Source of the DNA: Sphingobacterium sp. UBA7855
GTDB lineage: Bacteria > Bacteroidota > Bacteroidia > Sphingobacteriales > Sphingobacteriaceae
DNA: 64,000 nt
Direction of reading: 5' to 3'
NCBI GenBank assembly: GCA_002500745.1
Contig: DLST01000001.1
Coordinates: 180,724-244,723, forward strand
The notes under the pieces are model-generated. The model searched no databases, was not told the origin of the DNA, and saw only the letters and a program-made list of their open reading frames with translations. Every line of letters begins with the position of its first letter. Positions within the stretch are counted from its first letter, which is position 1. Both the position numbers and the translations under genes were made by a program. Positions 16,641-27,000 of the stretch are shown here, one piece after another.

Positions 16641-17342
16641 TTAAGCAAGGATCTCTTGAAAAAATGTATCATGATAAGTTTTGCCAATCGCGATTTCATA
16701 TTTGTCGATGAAGACGTCATTATGGTCAAATGAGTCGATTTTATTTTTATTAATGATGTATGAGCGATTTATTCGTAAGAAAATAGATTTTGGAAGCCAC
16801 TCATGTATATTCTTTATGGTCATACGTGTAATTACGCGTTGATTTTCCATTTGGAAAATGACATAATCTTTAAGAGATTCAATAAAAAGAATTTCGCTGA
16901 GATTGATCTTAAAAAATCTACGGTCGGATTTTACAAAGATATAATGACCCGTGATTTGCTCTAAATTTTTATTTTCTTCATCCAAAAGAAGTCGGTGATA
17001 GACAATCGCCTTATCTACAGCTTTACGAAAACGAACGGCGTCAATAGGTTTGACAAGATAATCGATTGCATCGACTTCATAGCTATCTACGGCATATTCG
17101 GAATAAGCCGTGGTGAAAATCACAAGCGTATTTTTGGGAATATTTTGTGCAAACTCAATTCCGTTAATCTCCGGCATATTGATATCCAGAAAGATTAAAT
17201 CAACAGCATTTTGTTGTATAAATATACCCGCAGAAACAGCATTGTTGAAACTTTCAAGCAGTTCAAGAGATGCAATCTGATCGACTAGTTTCTGTATTCC
17301 TTTTCGCGCTATAGGCTCGTCATCTACAATGATACATCTCAT
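16641..17342 (-). CDS. LytTR-family response regulator
   Basis: A 233-residue response regulator of the LytR/AgrR class. The receiver domain (residues 1-120) shows IIVDDEP with the acidic pair, phospho-acceptor Asp53 in IFLDINMPEING and the conserved Lys in DYLVKPID. The C-terminal LytTR DNA-binding domain (about 133-230) has ILFIESLKDYVIF and the IFLRINRSYIINKNKI segment. Its ATG overlaps the stop of the upstream kinase by four bases, so the pair is almost certainly co-translated. LytTR proteins bind direct-repeat sites; targets may include the TonB receptor operon itself. Confidence 0.95.
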   Translation of the reverse strand: MRCIIVDDEPIARKGIQKLVDQIASLELLESFNNAVSAGIFIQQNAVDLIFLDINMPEINGIEFAQNIPKNTLVIFTTAYSEYAVDSYEVDAIDYLVKPIDAVRFRKAVDKAIVYHRLLLDEENKNLEQITGHYIFVKSDRRFFKINLSEILFIESLKDYVIFQMENQRVITRMTIKNIHEWLPKSIFLRINRSYIINKNKIDSFDHNDVFIDKYEIAIGKTYHDTFFQEILA

Positions 17343-18397
17343 ACTATTAGCGTTAATTTTACGATATAATTTTGTTCTGTTTCTTCTATTTCTAAGGCGT
17401 GTCGATTTTCGTAAAGCAACTGTAATCTACGGACGATATTACTCAATCCGATGCCTCCCCTTTCTGTTTGCCTTTGGTTTATAGATTTCGAATTTTCGCA
17501 TATAAAAATAAGGGATTCTTTTGCTAATTGAAAGGATATATTAACATAAGATATGCCATTACTGTTCAGATTATGTTTAACAGCATTTTCCACAAATGGG
17601 ATGAATAACAGAGGAGCAACAATTACCTTATTGCTGTCTCCCCAAATTTTTATATTGAATTCAAATTGGTCCCTTCTGACTTTCTCCAATTCCAGGTAGT
17701 CTGTCAATAGACTTAGATCGTCAGACAATGAAACTTTATCCCTGCTGCTGTTAGTGAACTGGTATTGCAATAGGTCATCCAGTTTGGTTAAAATATGGGC
17801 TGCCATGTTAGGATCTTCATCCACCAGTATATTGGCATTATTAATCGTATTGAATAAAAAATGAGGATTAATTTGACTCTTTAGAAATTTGAGTTCCGAC
17901 TCAGTAGTCGCTTTGAGCAACTCCTGCTGTTTCATCTTGCTTTTTATTAAAGGCTTAAATAGCAAAAGGGATGAAGTGCCGACAATAAATAGGATGATTG
18001 CCAATAGGCTGGATGCTAAACTTAGCAGTATTGCCATAGGGCTGGGATCATTTCGGCTGACTGCGATATCGTAGAACATATGTTGTAGGAACATCACGAT
18101 CACAAGCGCAAGCAGGGAAAATAAGACGGCAGCGATTAAATAATGTATCAGTTTATCTTTGGCCAAAAAGTAGGGGAATAATAGGTAAACGTTTACATAA
18201 ACCAGCATATTCATAAATAAATAGTAGGATGCCCAACCGCACGTTCTGTCGAAAGATAGGTTCAGTTTATCAGGCGCATCAAAGAATACCCCAATTGTAA
18301 TTAACAGCATAAATAGTTGCATACAAAGATGTCTTTGTACGCTGTAGCGATCTTCAATTAAGAAAGCAATTTCTTTATTTTCTACGGCTATTTCCAT
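17339..18397 (-). CDS. LytS-like sensor histidine kinase
   Basis: Membrane histidine kinase (352 residues) of the His_kinase/LytS type that pairs with LytTR regulators. Four hydrophobic helices occupy about residues 24-148, with no extracellular sensor of note. The phosphoacceptor His179 lies in QINPHFLFNTINNANIL. The N-box is FVENAVKHNLN and the G-box is GIGLSNIVRRLQLLY. It overlaps the regulator by four bases downstream and the upstream pseudokinase by ten bases, so the three proteins are translated as a coupled set. The ligand is unknown. Confidence 0.94.
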   Translation of the reverse strand: MEIAVENKEIAFLIEDRYSVQRHLCMQLFMLLITIGVFFDAPDKLNLSFDRTCGWASYYLFMNMLVYVNVYLLFPYFLAKDKLIHYLIAAVLFSLLALVIVMFLQHMFYDIAVSRNDPSPMAILLSLASSLLAIILFIVGTSSLLLFKPLIKSKMKQQELLKATTESELKFLKSQINPHFLFNTINNANILVDEDPNMAAHILTKLDDLLQYQFTNSSRDKVSLSDDLSLLTDYLELEKVRRDQFEFNIKIWGDSNKVIVAPLLFIPFVENAVKHNLNSNGISYVNISFQLAKESLIFICENSKSINQRQTERGGIGLSNIVRRLQLLYENRHALEIEETEQNYIVKLTLIV

Positions 18398-19428
18398 TCG
18401 TTAAGATCTACTTGAAGACTGATAATTCCGGATTGAATAGTAAATATATATAAATCGGGATAGAGCATATTTAATTTGTCCGTTATTTCCATTTTATATT
18501 CTGGGGGTAGTAGATAGGTGTTCTCATAGTTTACGATAAAGCGTATTTTTTTTTCTGAAATTATAAGGTCAATATTTAAGCTTTTTATTTCATTTGCTAT
18601 CAGTAACGACTGTATCAACACGATTAATAAAAGGGGAGAAATCAGCAAATTGTTAGTTTTTCCCTTTACCTCCAAAACATATTCAAAATGGCTATCTTCA
18701 ACGAATTTTTTTAATTGTAGTAGGTTTTTTAGGAAGATTATTTCTGAATTAAGAAAAACTTTATTCCTATCGCAGTCATAGAGTTGGTAGCGTAGTAAAT
18801 GACCGAGTAACATCAATATCTGCGACGCTTTTTGCGGATGTGATGCGGTTATTAATGCCGCTTTGCGTAAGGCTCTCGACATAAATATTGGCGAAACTTG
18901 CCCTTTCAGTTTGTTTACTTCTATTTCAAGGAAGTTCTGCTCGAGCATCATCACATCTTCGTTCTTTTTATTCCACTTTCGAAAGAGTTTTATAACGGAC
19001 ATGCTCCATAGACAGATTATCGTCATTGCTGAGGAAGATAGGCTGTCTATTAGGATAATGGGATTGCTATAGGACGTTATGCGATGCGGTAGGCTTAAAC
19101 TTGTGCGTATGGCATATTCTAACACAAGCGTAAAGCCCATAAGCGCTACAACAATACATATTAACAAAACGATATAAAGGGTGTAGTTCTCCTTTAACAA
19201 GAACTTTGGTATGAGATATAAATAATTTAGATATGTTGTTAGTAGGTAAGTGACAAATGAGAGAAAACAAATTAAAAAGACCGTGTTTCCCAACGCAGAC
19301 ATATTGTCTTGATACACGATAAATGTTTGATTAAAAGTAATAATAGCTAAGGTTAAAATAAAGATCAGATGCCTCCATAGCCTATAATTGGAGTCAAATA
19401 AAAAATGGTATAGTTTGTTTTGGCTCAT
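18388..19428 (-). CDS. Degenerate LytS-like pseudokinase
   Basis: A 346-residue protein with the same architecture as the neighbouring kinase: four membrane helices in about residues 20-148, a linker helix, then a region aligning with the His_kinase domain. The catalytic features are gone. Where the partner has NPHFLFN with the phosphoacceptor His, this one has SPIFMSR (residues 179-185). The N-box asparagines are replaced (VLIQSLLIANEIK) and no glycine-rich G-boxes remain. The frame is intact over its full length, so it is maintained rather than decaying. It may heterodimerise with the active kinase or act as a sensor subunit. Overlap with the next gene is ten bases. Confidence 0.8.
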   Translation of the reverse strand: MSQNKLYHFLFDSNYRLWRHLIFILTLAIITFNQTFIVYQDNMSALGNTVFLICFLSFVTYLLTTYLNYLYLIPKFLLKENYTLYIVLLICIVVALMGFTLVLEYAIRTSLSLPHRITSYSNPIILIDSLSSSAMTIICLWSMSVIKLFRKWNKKNEDVMMLEQNFLEIEVNKLKGQVSPIFMSRALRKAALITASHPQKASQILMLLGHLLRYQLYDCDRNKVFLNSEIIFLKNLLQLKKFVEDSHFEYVLEVKGKTNNLLISPLLLIVLIQSLLIANEIKSLNIDLIISEKKIRFIVNYENTYLLPPEYKMEITDKLNMLYPDLYIFTIQSGIISLQVDLNEWK

Positions 19429-19446
19429 ACAGGTACTAAAATTACA

Positions 19447-21948
19447 TTAAAAATCCATTCGATACAGTATATTAAAAAGTGATGTTGCCTGTTTTTTAGG
19501 CTCTATGAATCCTGTCTTTAGATTGTATTGATGCCCATAATACTCTTTTGCGCCCGTAACATTCAGCCATTTAATTGCAATCTCGTGTGATCGGTTCAAT
19601 CTGTTAAGTCTATAACTTATCGAATAATTAGCGATAAACATGGGGGAGAATTGTTTGGCAAATGCATTTTTTTCCTCGTATTGGATTTCTTTATCGGGAT
19701 GATTAAGGGAATATTTTTCCAGTACAGGAGCATAGCGTTCTCCGCCTTGTAGGGTCAATTTTAGGTTAACGCTTAGTAGATCCTGTTGTTGTTTGTTTAT
19801 AAACCATTCTTTGCCTGTCAATCCATTTATGATGAAACGCCTGTTAAATTTGCCGTTATGCCAAATGGCGTCACCACCCGCAAATTTTGCGTCAAATAGT
19901 GAGGCTGTCAACATATAATAAAAACCTTTCTGTAAGTAGCGCTCGATTGTAATATCCAATCCGACATGCTGTCCTTTTCCCCGGTTTACCAAGGCATCTT
20001 CCACGTAGAATAGGTTGCGGTTAAGGATGGAATATGAGCTATCCGCAATCACTGGTACATGGAAAAGATATTGATAAAATGGTTCTAGTTTTATACGCAT
20101 GTTATCCGACATTTTGTATTGATAGGACAAAGACAGATGGTGTGCTTTGGTGAAATCAACATCCTTGTTGAGTAGTTGGCCATTGGCTTTATCTTTTACA
20201 AGGTATACGTCCATCTTCTCCATTCTGCTATGTAGTCCATAAGCCATAGCAATTGAGCTTTTAGGTCCTGAAAACCACTTAATAGCAGCTCTTGGTTCAA
20301 CGGTCCAATGGTTATTCAGGGTTAATAGCTGTGCATTTAGCCCTAATGTAACATAGATTTTTTTGTTAAATTCAATTAATGAACTGCTGTAAGCGGAAAG
20401 CAATGTGGTCGTTCCTTTTCCTTCGGAAATTGCCTGCAGTGGTTTGCCTACAAAAGGTGAACGATCCAGCTGGGTATTGTAATACATGTTTGTTACCGTA
20501 AAGCCGGTTTTATTGCTATGCTTCTCCGCATATTTTTTATCAAAAGACGATGTTAGAATCAAGTTAGTATAGCGGTTTCTTAAATTTAAATAGGGCATTT
20601 CGGTACGATCGTTGATGATATCTTCGGTTGCCTTATTATTCGAATAGGTCGTAGCCAAAGTGGTACGAAGAATTCCGCCATGCTCAAAAAAATAGCGGTG
20701 GGTAATTCCGGCTGCTGCAGACATCTGATCTGTTTTTGAGGATTTATGATCATCCGCATACGTCCAGCTTGATTCCGGTTCTTTTTTTGTTCGAAACCTA
20801 TCGACTAGTGCGTTCCCCCACATTGAAAAAGTTCCTTTATGCTTGCTTGGGAAGTTTAATTTAAAATTGAGATCCTGATAATCCAATAATTGTCCATTAG
20901 TTTCCCCTGCGCTAAGTTTGCTCATCAAGCCTGTTGTAGAATAGCGGTAATTAACCAAATAAGAGGCATGATTATTCCTGCTAAAAGGTCCTTCCGAAGC
21001 GAAATCCAAGCCTAATAAGCCTGCCTGGAAGGTATGTTCATGTTTCGTATTATTTCCCGTCCGCAATTTGAGGTCAAACACCCCTGATACGGCATTGTTA
21101 TATTCTGCAGGAAAGGCGCTAGTATAGAAGTCCGAATTGGCTAAGACATTTGTGCTCAATGAAGTCAGTATGCCGCCGCCCAAAGTCGCTATATCTGCAA
21201 AGTGATTTGGATTTGGTATTTCTATTCCCTCAAGTTTCCATTGAAGCATACTTGGAGCATTCCCATGTACTGAGATGCCATTATTTCCCAGACTTGTAGC
21301 TACTCCGGCAAAAGAACTAACCAGACGGGCGGGGTCGTCCATTCCACCGGCATACCGATTAACTTCCTCAATCCGAAGTAAACGCCCCCCAGTAAGAGCC
21401 ATTTTATTAGAAGCTCGTTCCTTATTGGCTACCACGACCACGTCATTCAAGGTATAATGTGTCGGATCCATCGCAATTTCTAATGCGACCTCTTTTTGAG
21501 AAGTTAGCATAATCTCTTTAATCACTGTAAGCTCGTAACCTAGGCAATAAGCCTGTACGGTATATCTTCCGACTGGAAGATTAGGAAAAACGAATTCCCC
21601 TTTATCGGAGGTTACTGCAACCAAATCTGGTTTTTCCATTACCCGGATGGACACTGCAGCAAGTTGCTTACCGGACAATCGATCGGTAACGACTCCGCCT
21701 ATTTTTTGTGTTAGGGAAATTTGACCATGAACAGCCGTAGAAATTAAGGTGAAAAACAATATAATAACGATTTTATCCTTTAATTTTTCCATAATTTTAT
21801 AGAGTAAGTTGAAGCTGTACCGAAATCCTTTTTTTTTCGATAATTTTTGGCCAAGCACGATTTCGAGAGCAGTGAGGACTTTTTCACAGTCTGCAGCTGT
21901 TACTTGAGATAGTTTCGAGATCTGTTCTATTGTTTCTTTTCTGTTCAT
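19447..21948 (-). CDS. TonB-dependent outer-membrane receptor with HU-like N-terminal extension
   Basis: Outer-membrane TonB-dependent receptor (833 residues). After a signal-like segment IVIILFFTLISTAVHGQ comes a carboxypeptidase-regulatory-like beta domain (IGGVVTDRLSGKQLAAVSIR), a plug domain (about residues 165-290) and a beta-barrel ending in an aromatic residue (LYRMDF). It is not SusC-sized and no SusD follows. The first 41 residues, MNRKETIEQISKLSQVTAAD onward, look like the first helices of an HU-type DNA-binding protein and precede the signal peptide. A conventional start would be the ATG at 21792 (MEKLKDKIVIILFF). It is the first gene of the minus-strand kinase/regulator operon. 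The substrate is unknown. Confidence 0.82.
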   Translation of the reverse strand: MNRKETIEQISKLSQVTAADCEKVLTALEIVLGQKLSKKKGFRYSFNLLYKIMEKLKDKIVIILFFTLISTAVHGQISLTQKIGGVVTDRLSGKQLAAVSIRVMEKPDLVAVTSDKGEFVFPNLPVGRYTVQAYCLGYELTVIKEIMLTSQKEVALEIAMDPTHYTLNDVVVVANKERASNKMALTGGRLLRIEEVNRYAGGMDDPARLVSSFAGVATSLGNNGISVHGNAPSMLQWKLEGIEIPNPNHFADIATLGGGILTSLSTNVLANSDFYTSAFPAEYNNAVSGVFDLKLRTGNNTKHEHTFQAGLLGLDFASEGPFSRNNHASYLVNYRYSTTGLMSKLSAGETNGQLLDYQDLNFKLNFPSKHKGTFSMWGNALVDRFRTKKEPESSWTYADDHKSSKTDQMSAAAGITHRYFFEHGGILRTTLATTYSNNKATEDIINDRTEMPYLNLRNRYTNLILTSSFDKKYAEKHSNKTGFTVTNMYYNTQLDRSPFVGKPLQAISEGKGTTTLLSAYSSSLIEFNKKIYVTLGLNAQLLTLNNHWTVEPRAAIKWFSGPKSSIAMAYGLHSRMEKMDVYLVKDKANGQLLNKDVDFTKAHHLSLSYQYKMSDNMRIKLEPFYQYLFHVPVIADSSYSILNRNLFYVEDALVNRGKGQHVGLDITIERYLQKGFYYMLTASLFDAKFAGGDAIWHNGKFNRRFIINGLTGKEWFINKQQQDLLSVNLKLTLQGGERYAPVLEKYSLNHPDKEIQYEEKNAFAKQFSPMFIANYSISYRLNRLNRSHEIAIKWLNVTGAKEYYGHQYNLKTGFIEPKKQATSLFNILYRMDF

Positions 21949-22150
21949 TCTTCAAAATCTGATTACGGTTCAAATTTATCAGTTCAGCGAAGTTGTGTTA
22001 GGAATATGAGATGAAATGCGTGATAGTAGCGACAGAAATAGGTATTGTTAGGGTAAATGAAATCGTATAGGTAGTTCCCGACCAATTGGAAATCGGTTAA
22101 TAAATAGGGACACAATCAAAAATAGGCTGAATAGTATTGCTTACGCAGAT

Positions 22151-22165
22151 CTAATCAATGATTAG
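22151..22165. promoter_or_regulatory. Palindrome upstream of ECF sigma gene 1
   Basis: CTAATCA-A-TGATTAG, a 7-1-7 perfect inverted repeat located 79-93 bases before the sigma factor start, in the divergent spacer with the TonB receptor. It is a candidate operator for either gene. Confidence 0.45.
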
Positions 22166-22184
22166 ATTGATCAAAAAAAATTAC

Positions 22185-22192
22185 TAGATTTG
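22185..22192 (+). promoter_or_regulatory. Candidate Bacteroidota -7 promoter element before ECF sigma gene 1
   Basis: TAGATTTG matches the Bacteroidota -7 consensus TAnnTTTG, with a TTG at 22167-22169 as a possible, somewhat close, -33 element. It lies about 50 bases upstream of the sigma factor ATG. Only the motif supports it. Confidence 0.4.
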
Positions 22193-22243
22193 AATTAAAT
22201 TTTATCTACTTAAACTGAAAAGCAAAACGGCTCAAATTTATAA

Positions 22244-22840
22244 ATGAACTCTGATCAACAGATTTGGCAAATGTTTCAAGTTGGACATGAACCTTCGTTC
22301 AAAATACTTTTTGAACGCTACAACCACCTGTTGTTCAATTATGGATTTAAATTTACGCAAGACGAAGAAATCATCGAGGATAGTATTCAAGAGCTATTTG
22401 TAAAGCTATGGTGCAACAAAGATACCTTAAGTGCAGATGTTGCTGTAAAGAATTATCTTTTTAAAGCGTTTCGAAGGACGTTGATCAAGAAAATAGAACA
22501 ATCGCTGCGAAGGGCAGATGTTACGCAATCTTCCCTTGACTATTTGCCGTTTACTATTGAATTACCTCACGATCTCAGTATGATCCGTCAAGAGCGTGCG
22601 CAGGAGATTAGAGATAAGCTTGATCAGGCACTGCAGCAGATGACAGCACGCCAAAGAGAAGTTATACACCTCCGGTTTTTTGAAGAATTGCCGTATGACG
22701 AAATCGCCGAAATTATGGGACTCTCTACAAAAGATACCTATAAATTGTACTATAGGGCCCTCGATAGTTTGCGAAAACATTTTGGTGCGTTTGGTTTATT
22801 GGTTTTACTGCATGTACTTAACACGCTACGTTATCCTTAA
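22244..22840 (+). CDS. ECF-type RNA polymerase sigma factor 1
   Basis: A 198-residue extracytoplasmic-function sigma factor. Region 2 (about residues 15-80) includes FKILFERYNHLLFNYGFKF and IEDSIQELFVKLW. Region 4 (about 125-180) has QALQQMTARQREVIHLRFFE and the helix-turn-helix YDEIAEIMGLSTKDTYKLYY. It precedes a FecR anti-sigma gene and a SusC/SusD pair, the standard cell-surface-signalling order in Bacteroidota, so it is expected to drive that operon when released by FecR. The end of the protein is hydrophobic (GLLVLLHVLNTL), as in many homologues. Confidence 0.94.
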   Translation: MNSDQQIWQMFQVGHEPSFKILFERYNHLLFNYGFKFTQDEEIIEDSIQELFVKLWCNKDTLSADVAVKNYLFKAFRRTLIKKIEQSLRRADVTQSSLDYLPFTIELPHDLSMIRQERAQEIRDKLDQALQQMTARQREVIHLRFFEELPYDEIAEIMGLSTKDTYKLYYRALDSLRKHFGAFGLLVLLHVLNTLRYP

Positions 22841-23013
22841 ATTTTTCACCTATCTTCAAATTTCACTCGAATAAATAATAGGTAATATTTACAATCATAG
22901 TCTGTGTTAGCGCGGTTTGATGATGATTTGGTTGAGGAAGTCTATTTTTTTTAAAAAAAATATAATTTATTGGGGTAAAATTCTGTCGAGAGGTGTAACC
23001 TATATAAAACAGT

Positions 23014-24042
23014 ATGAACTCTCGATTATCAAAATATAAAGATTATAAGTCGGCAGATTTTTTTGCGGATGAGGATTTTGTATTGGCGGCTTTAATGCCG
23101 GCAGACGCCTCAACCGATTTTTGGTCTGAACTTAGTCTTTATTATCCACATCTTTCAGACGAAATGGCGCTTGCCAAAACATGGATTTTATTGATCCAAA
23201 ATCAGACGACTGCAAAAAGTACCTTAGGTAGTGAACAGCGCTGGGAGAGGATTCAAGCACAAATTCCAATATACGAAAGCAAAAAACACCGTAGTCGAAT
23301 CTTACGCACTTTATTCCGGTGGACAGCCTCTGCAGCAGCCATCTTGGTATTCATTATGGTGGCATATGATGTTAGTCAATTTGGGACTAAGGAGACCAAT
23401 ACGGCCTTCGGCGAACATCGTCTGCTTTCTCTTCCGGATTCTTCTATCATCAGGCTAAATAGTAATTCTCACATTTCATACATCCGCAGTTGGAAAACGG
23501 ATAAACCGCGCGAAGTTTGGCTTGAAGGAGAAGGCATGTTCGAGGTAAAGCACACCGCCGTTAAAAATCGCCTGCGCGAAAGCGACTTCTTTGTTGTACA
23601 TGTGGGCGACCTTTCATTAACTGTTTTGGGGACAAAGTTTAATGTAAAGGACCGCCGTGGGCGTATTGAAGTGGCGCTGTTTGAGGGAAGTGTCCGTATT
23701 CAGGGACAAAACGGTGAAGATCGTATCCTAAAACCAGGAGAGACTTTTGTCTATGATTCATCGGCAAAGGAAAATCGTGTTGTTAATAACGATGCCAATA
23801 GGGTGCTATCCTGGACGCGCGGTGAACTCAGTATTGAGCATAGCAGCTTAGCAAATATTGTAGATGTGTTGGAAGATAACTATGGCTATCAAGTTGTCGT
23901 AGAAGATTCAACATTGCTCAATAAGCGATTTACAGGTGTTATACCAATCAAAAAAATAGATGACATCCTCTTTGTTATCAAACATACCATGAATGTAAAC
24001 ATCGAAATGAAAAACAAACAAATAATAATAAAACCTAATTAA
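23014..24042 (+). CDS. FecR-family anti-sigma factor 1
   Basis: Inner-membrane anti-sigma factor of 342 residues. The cytoplasmic N-terminal part (about 1-98) is followed by one membrane helix (WTASAAAILVFIMVAYDV, about 103-120). The periplasmic FecR domain contains NTAFGEHRLLSLPDSSIIRL and VLGTKFNVKD. A C-terminal DUF4974 domain (GELSIEHSSLANIVDVLEDN onward) is the part that contacts the STN domain of the receptor. It is 27 bases upstream of SusC gene 1. The likely role is to hold ECF sigma 1 inactive until the receptor binds its ligand. Confidence 0.93.
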   Translation: MNSRLSKYKDYKSADFFADEDFVLAALMPADASTDFWSELSLYYPHLSDEMALAKTWILLIQNQTTAKSTLGSEQRWERIQAQIPIYESKKHRSRILRTLFRWTASAAAILVFIMVAYDVSQFGTKETNTAFGEHRLLSLPDSSIIRLNSNSHISYIRSWKTDKPREVWLEGEGMFEVKHTAVKNRLRESDFFVVHVGDLSLTVLGTKFNVKDRRGRIEVALFEGSVRIQGQNGEDRILKPGETFVYDSSAKENRVVNNDANRVLSWTRGELSIEHSSLANIVDVLEDNYGYQVVVEDSTLLNKRFTGVIPIKKIDDILFVIKHTMNVNIEMKNKQIIIKPN

Positions 24043-24069
24043 AAAACGAGCACTAATCAATCGAAATTT

Positions 24070-27000
24070 ATGAAAACTAAATTACTTGTGCCTATAGTCT
24101 GCCTGCTGAGTACCACGGGTAGTTTTGCGCAAAAAAGAGCGAGTCTCAGTCAGGCTCTTAGCGAAGTTACCCGGATCTACGGAACTAAATTTTCCTATGA
24201 AGAGGGGTTGATCCGGGATGCCTTTGTTAACAGTGAGGATATTCCAAAAAACAAAAGGCTTCCTGTGGAGACCGTGTTAAAAGAACTTCTTTATCCAAAC
24301 AACTTCTTATTCCTTTATGTACAGAACAATTATTTCACGATTATAAAAGATTCGCGGGGTAAACGTGACAATGATGGAGACGACCGCTTCTGGAAAGTCA
24401 TTACGGGCAAGGTTAAAGACAATAACGGGATAGCACTTGCTGGTGTTACTGTCATACCGGATGGCTATGCCGTACGATCGGGTGTAACCACTAGTAGTGA
24501 TGGAAGCTATACCCTTCGCCTGAAGGATCCAGCAGAGGCAATCATTTTTTCTTATGTTGGGATGGAGCCTACCCGAAAGGTAATCGGCAGCGAAACACAG
24601 ATCAATGTCACCTTGGGTTCGGTTAACAATCAACTGGATGAGGTTGAAGTTGTGTCGACAGGATACCAAAAAATCGCGAAAGATCGGGCAACTGGGGCGT
24701 TTGGACAAATTACCGCTAAACAGTTGAAGGAAGTACCATCCGTTAATCTTTTGGACCGCATTGCAGGCATGATTCCGGGCGTACAGGTTGACCCGGTGAA
24801 GAATTCAGTCACCGTCAGGGGAGTAAATAGTTTCAACACAGACGGTGATTCTAAGCGTCCACTTATTGTTATCGATGGCTTTCCCGCGATCGATCAGGAC
24901 TTGGTAAAAAATACCACGCAATTTGCCAGCAATTCCATATTGAGTCGTTTAAATCCGGCAGATATCGAAAGTATTACCGTACTTAAAGATGCGGCAGCAG
25001 CTTCCATATGGGGTGCGCAGGCTGCAAATGGTGTTATCGTCATTGAAACAAAAAAAGGACGTATAGGCGAACCCGTCATTTCTTATAATACAAGCTTGAG
25101 TATTTCAGCTCCAGCTGATCTCAATAAGCTCGATAGAATGACGACTGCACAGTATATTGATTTTGAAAAAGAGATGTTTGGTTACGGCTGGATAGCTGAT
25201 CCAGAAGATTGGAATTCTTCATGGCTACCTTTTAATACCAATAAGCCTGCTAGTGAAGCGGTTCAGTGGATGTATAAAAATAAAAAGGGATTGATCAGCG
25301 ATGATGAATTAGCTAAACAGCTCGACCGTTTAGGTCAAATTGACAATACCAGCCAAATTCGCAAATACTTGCTACAGCATGCAGTGACCCAACAGCATAA
25401 CCTTTCCCTTTCAGGTGGAAATGGAAGAACAACTTATGCATTCTCGGGCAGCTACGCAAAGGATGTTCCAGTATTTCGATCCAATCAGGCGCAGTCTTTT
25501 TTTATGAATTCGACTTTATCGACAAACTTTTTAAATCAACGAGTAAGTTTGACAACTGGATTGAATTATAATTATACGAATACGATTGCTAATCAAGTTG
25601 CGGCAAACTCCATCGGCAATTCGACTGAGGGATTACGGCCATACGAATTATTGGTTAATCCCGATGGGAGTAGAAATCGGCGATCATTGCGTTTTACAGA
25701 GTCTGTAGCAGCAAATCTAAAAGATATTGGATTGTACGACTGGACCTATAGCCCAGTAGATGAATTGGATTATAACAAATATACCACTTCAGACAATCGG
25801 ATAAGGATTAATGCTGATCTCAACGCCAAAGTGAATAGCTGGGCCAACATTAGCCTATCAGGTATGCTTCAACGTACCATTGCGAACAGTCGAAATCTTG
25901 ACGAATTAAAAAGTTATTCGATGCGTGACTTTTTAAATTATTATTCTACTGTCAATTTCCAAAATAATACGTTCACCAGAAATTTCGTTCAAGGCGGGAG
26001 AATCGCATTGCGAGACCAAAATGCCACACAGTACAATATTCGCTTGCAAGGTAATGTCAACAAATCATGGGGTGACTTCGTTAGTTTAAATCTTCTTGCA
26101 GGAGCAGAGATTAGTTCTGAAACCGGTTTTAACTCATCACAAACGGGATATGGTTTTAACGAAGATACTTATTCAATGGCTCCTTATAATCAACTTGGTA
26201 GCTTTATGGGTATCGAGGGCTGGCAGCAGTCGCTTACAGGTTCGGATGGAATTAGCAGAGCTAACCTACGCAAGATGTCTTATTATTCAAATGGAGCATT
26301 ATCATTTCTTAAGGATAGGTACATTTTGTCTGCAAGTGCACGTTTTGACGATCTTACGTTGGTTGGTATTTCCAGATCGAAGCGAGCCAAACCAATCTGG
26401 TCAGCTGGTGCCAAATGGAATATCAAATCCGAACGTTTTATGCAAGAAGTCAATTGGCTGAATGCGCTGAATTTACGTGTTACCTATGGTGTGGGTGGTA
26501 CAGTGCCACAGGGTGGATCCAATGTTACCATCATCAGCGTTGAAGGGGCTGATTATGCAACAGGTGAAATACCGGCGTCAATATCGCAGCCACGAAATCC
26601 TGAGGTTGGATGGGAAAAAGTGTATACACAAAATTACGGACTTGATATCGGTTTGATCAATAACAGATTAAACATAGCATTTGATCTTTATAAAAAACAT
26701 ACGCGTGATATCCTATATAGTTTTCCTTATAATGCGACATATGGATGGACAGACCTCCAATTTAATGGTGGAACGATGCAATCTAATGGGATCGATCTGG
26801 GTATTCAGGGACTTCTCATTCGCAAGAAAGACTTTTCATGGAGTTCCATCCTTAATTTTTCTTACAACACCAATAAAGTTACGGATTCACGTTTAATAGC
26901 AAAAGATATTAGTCACTACATCAGTGGTTCTTTACTAGAAGGGATGCCGTTGGATTATCTATACGGCTATAAGTGGGCCGGCCTCGATGAGACAGGACAG

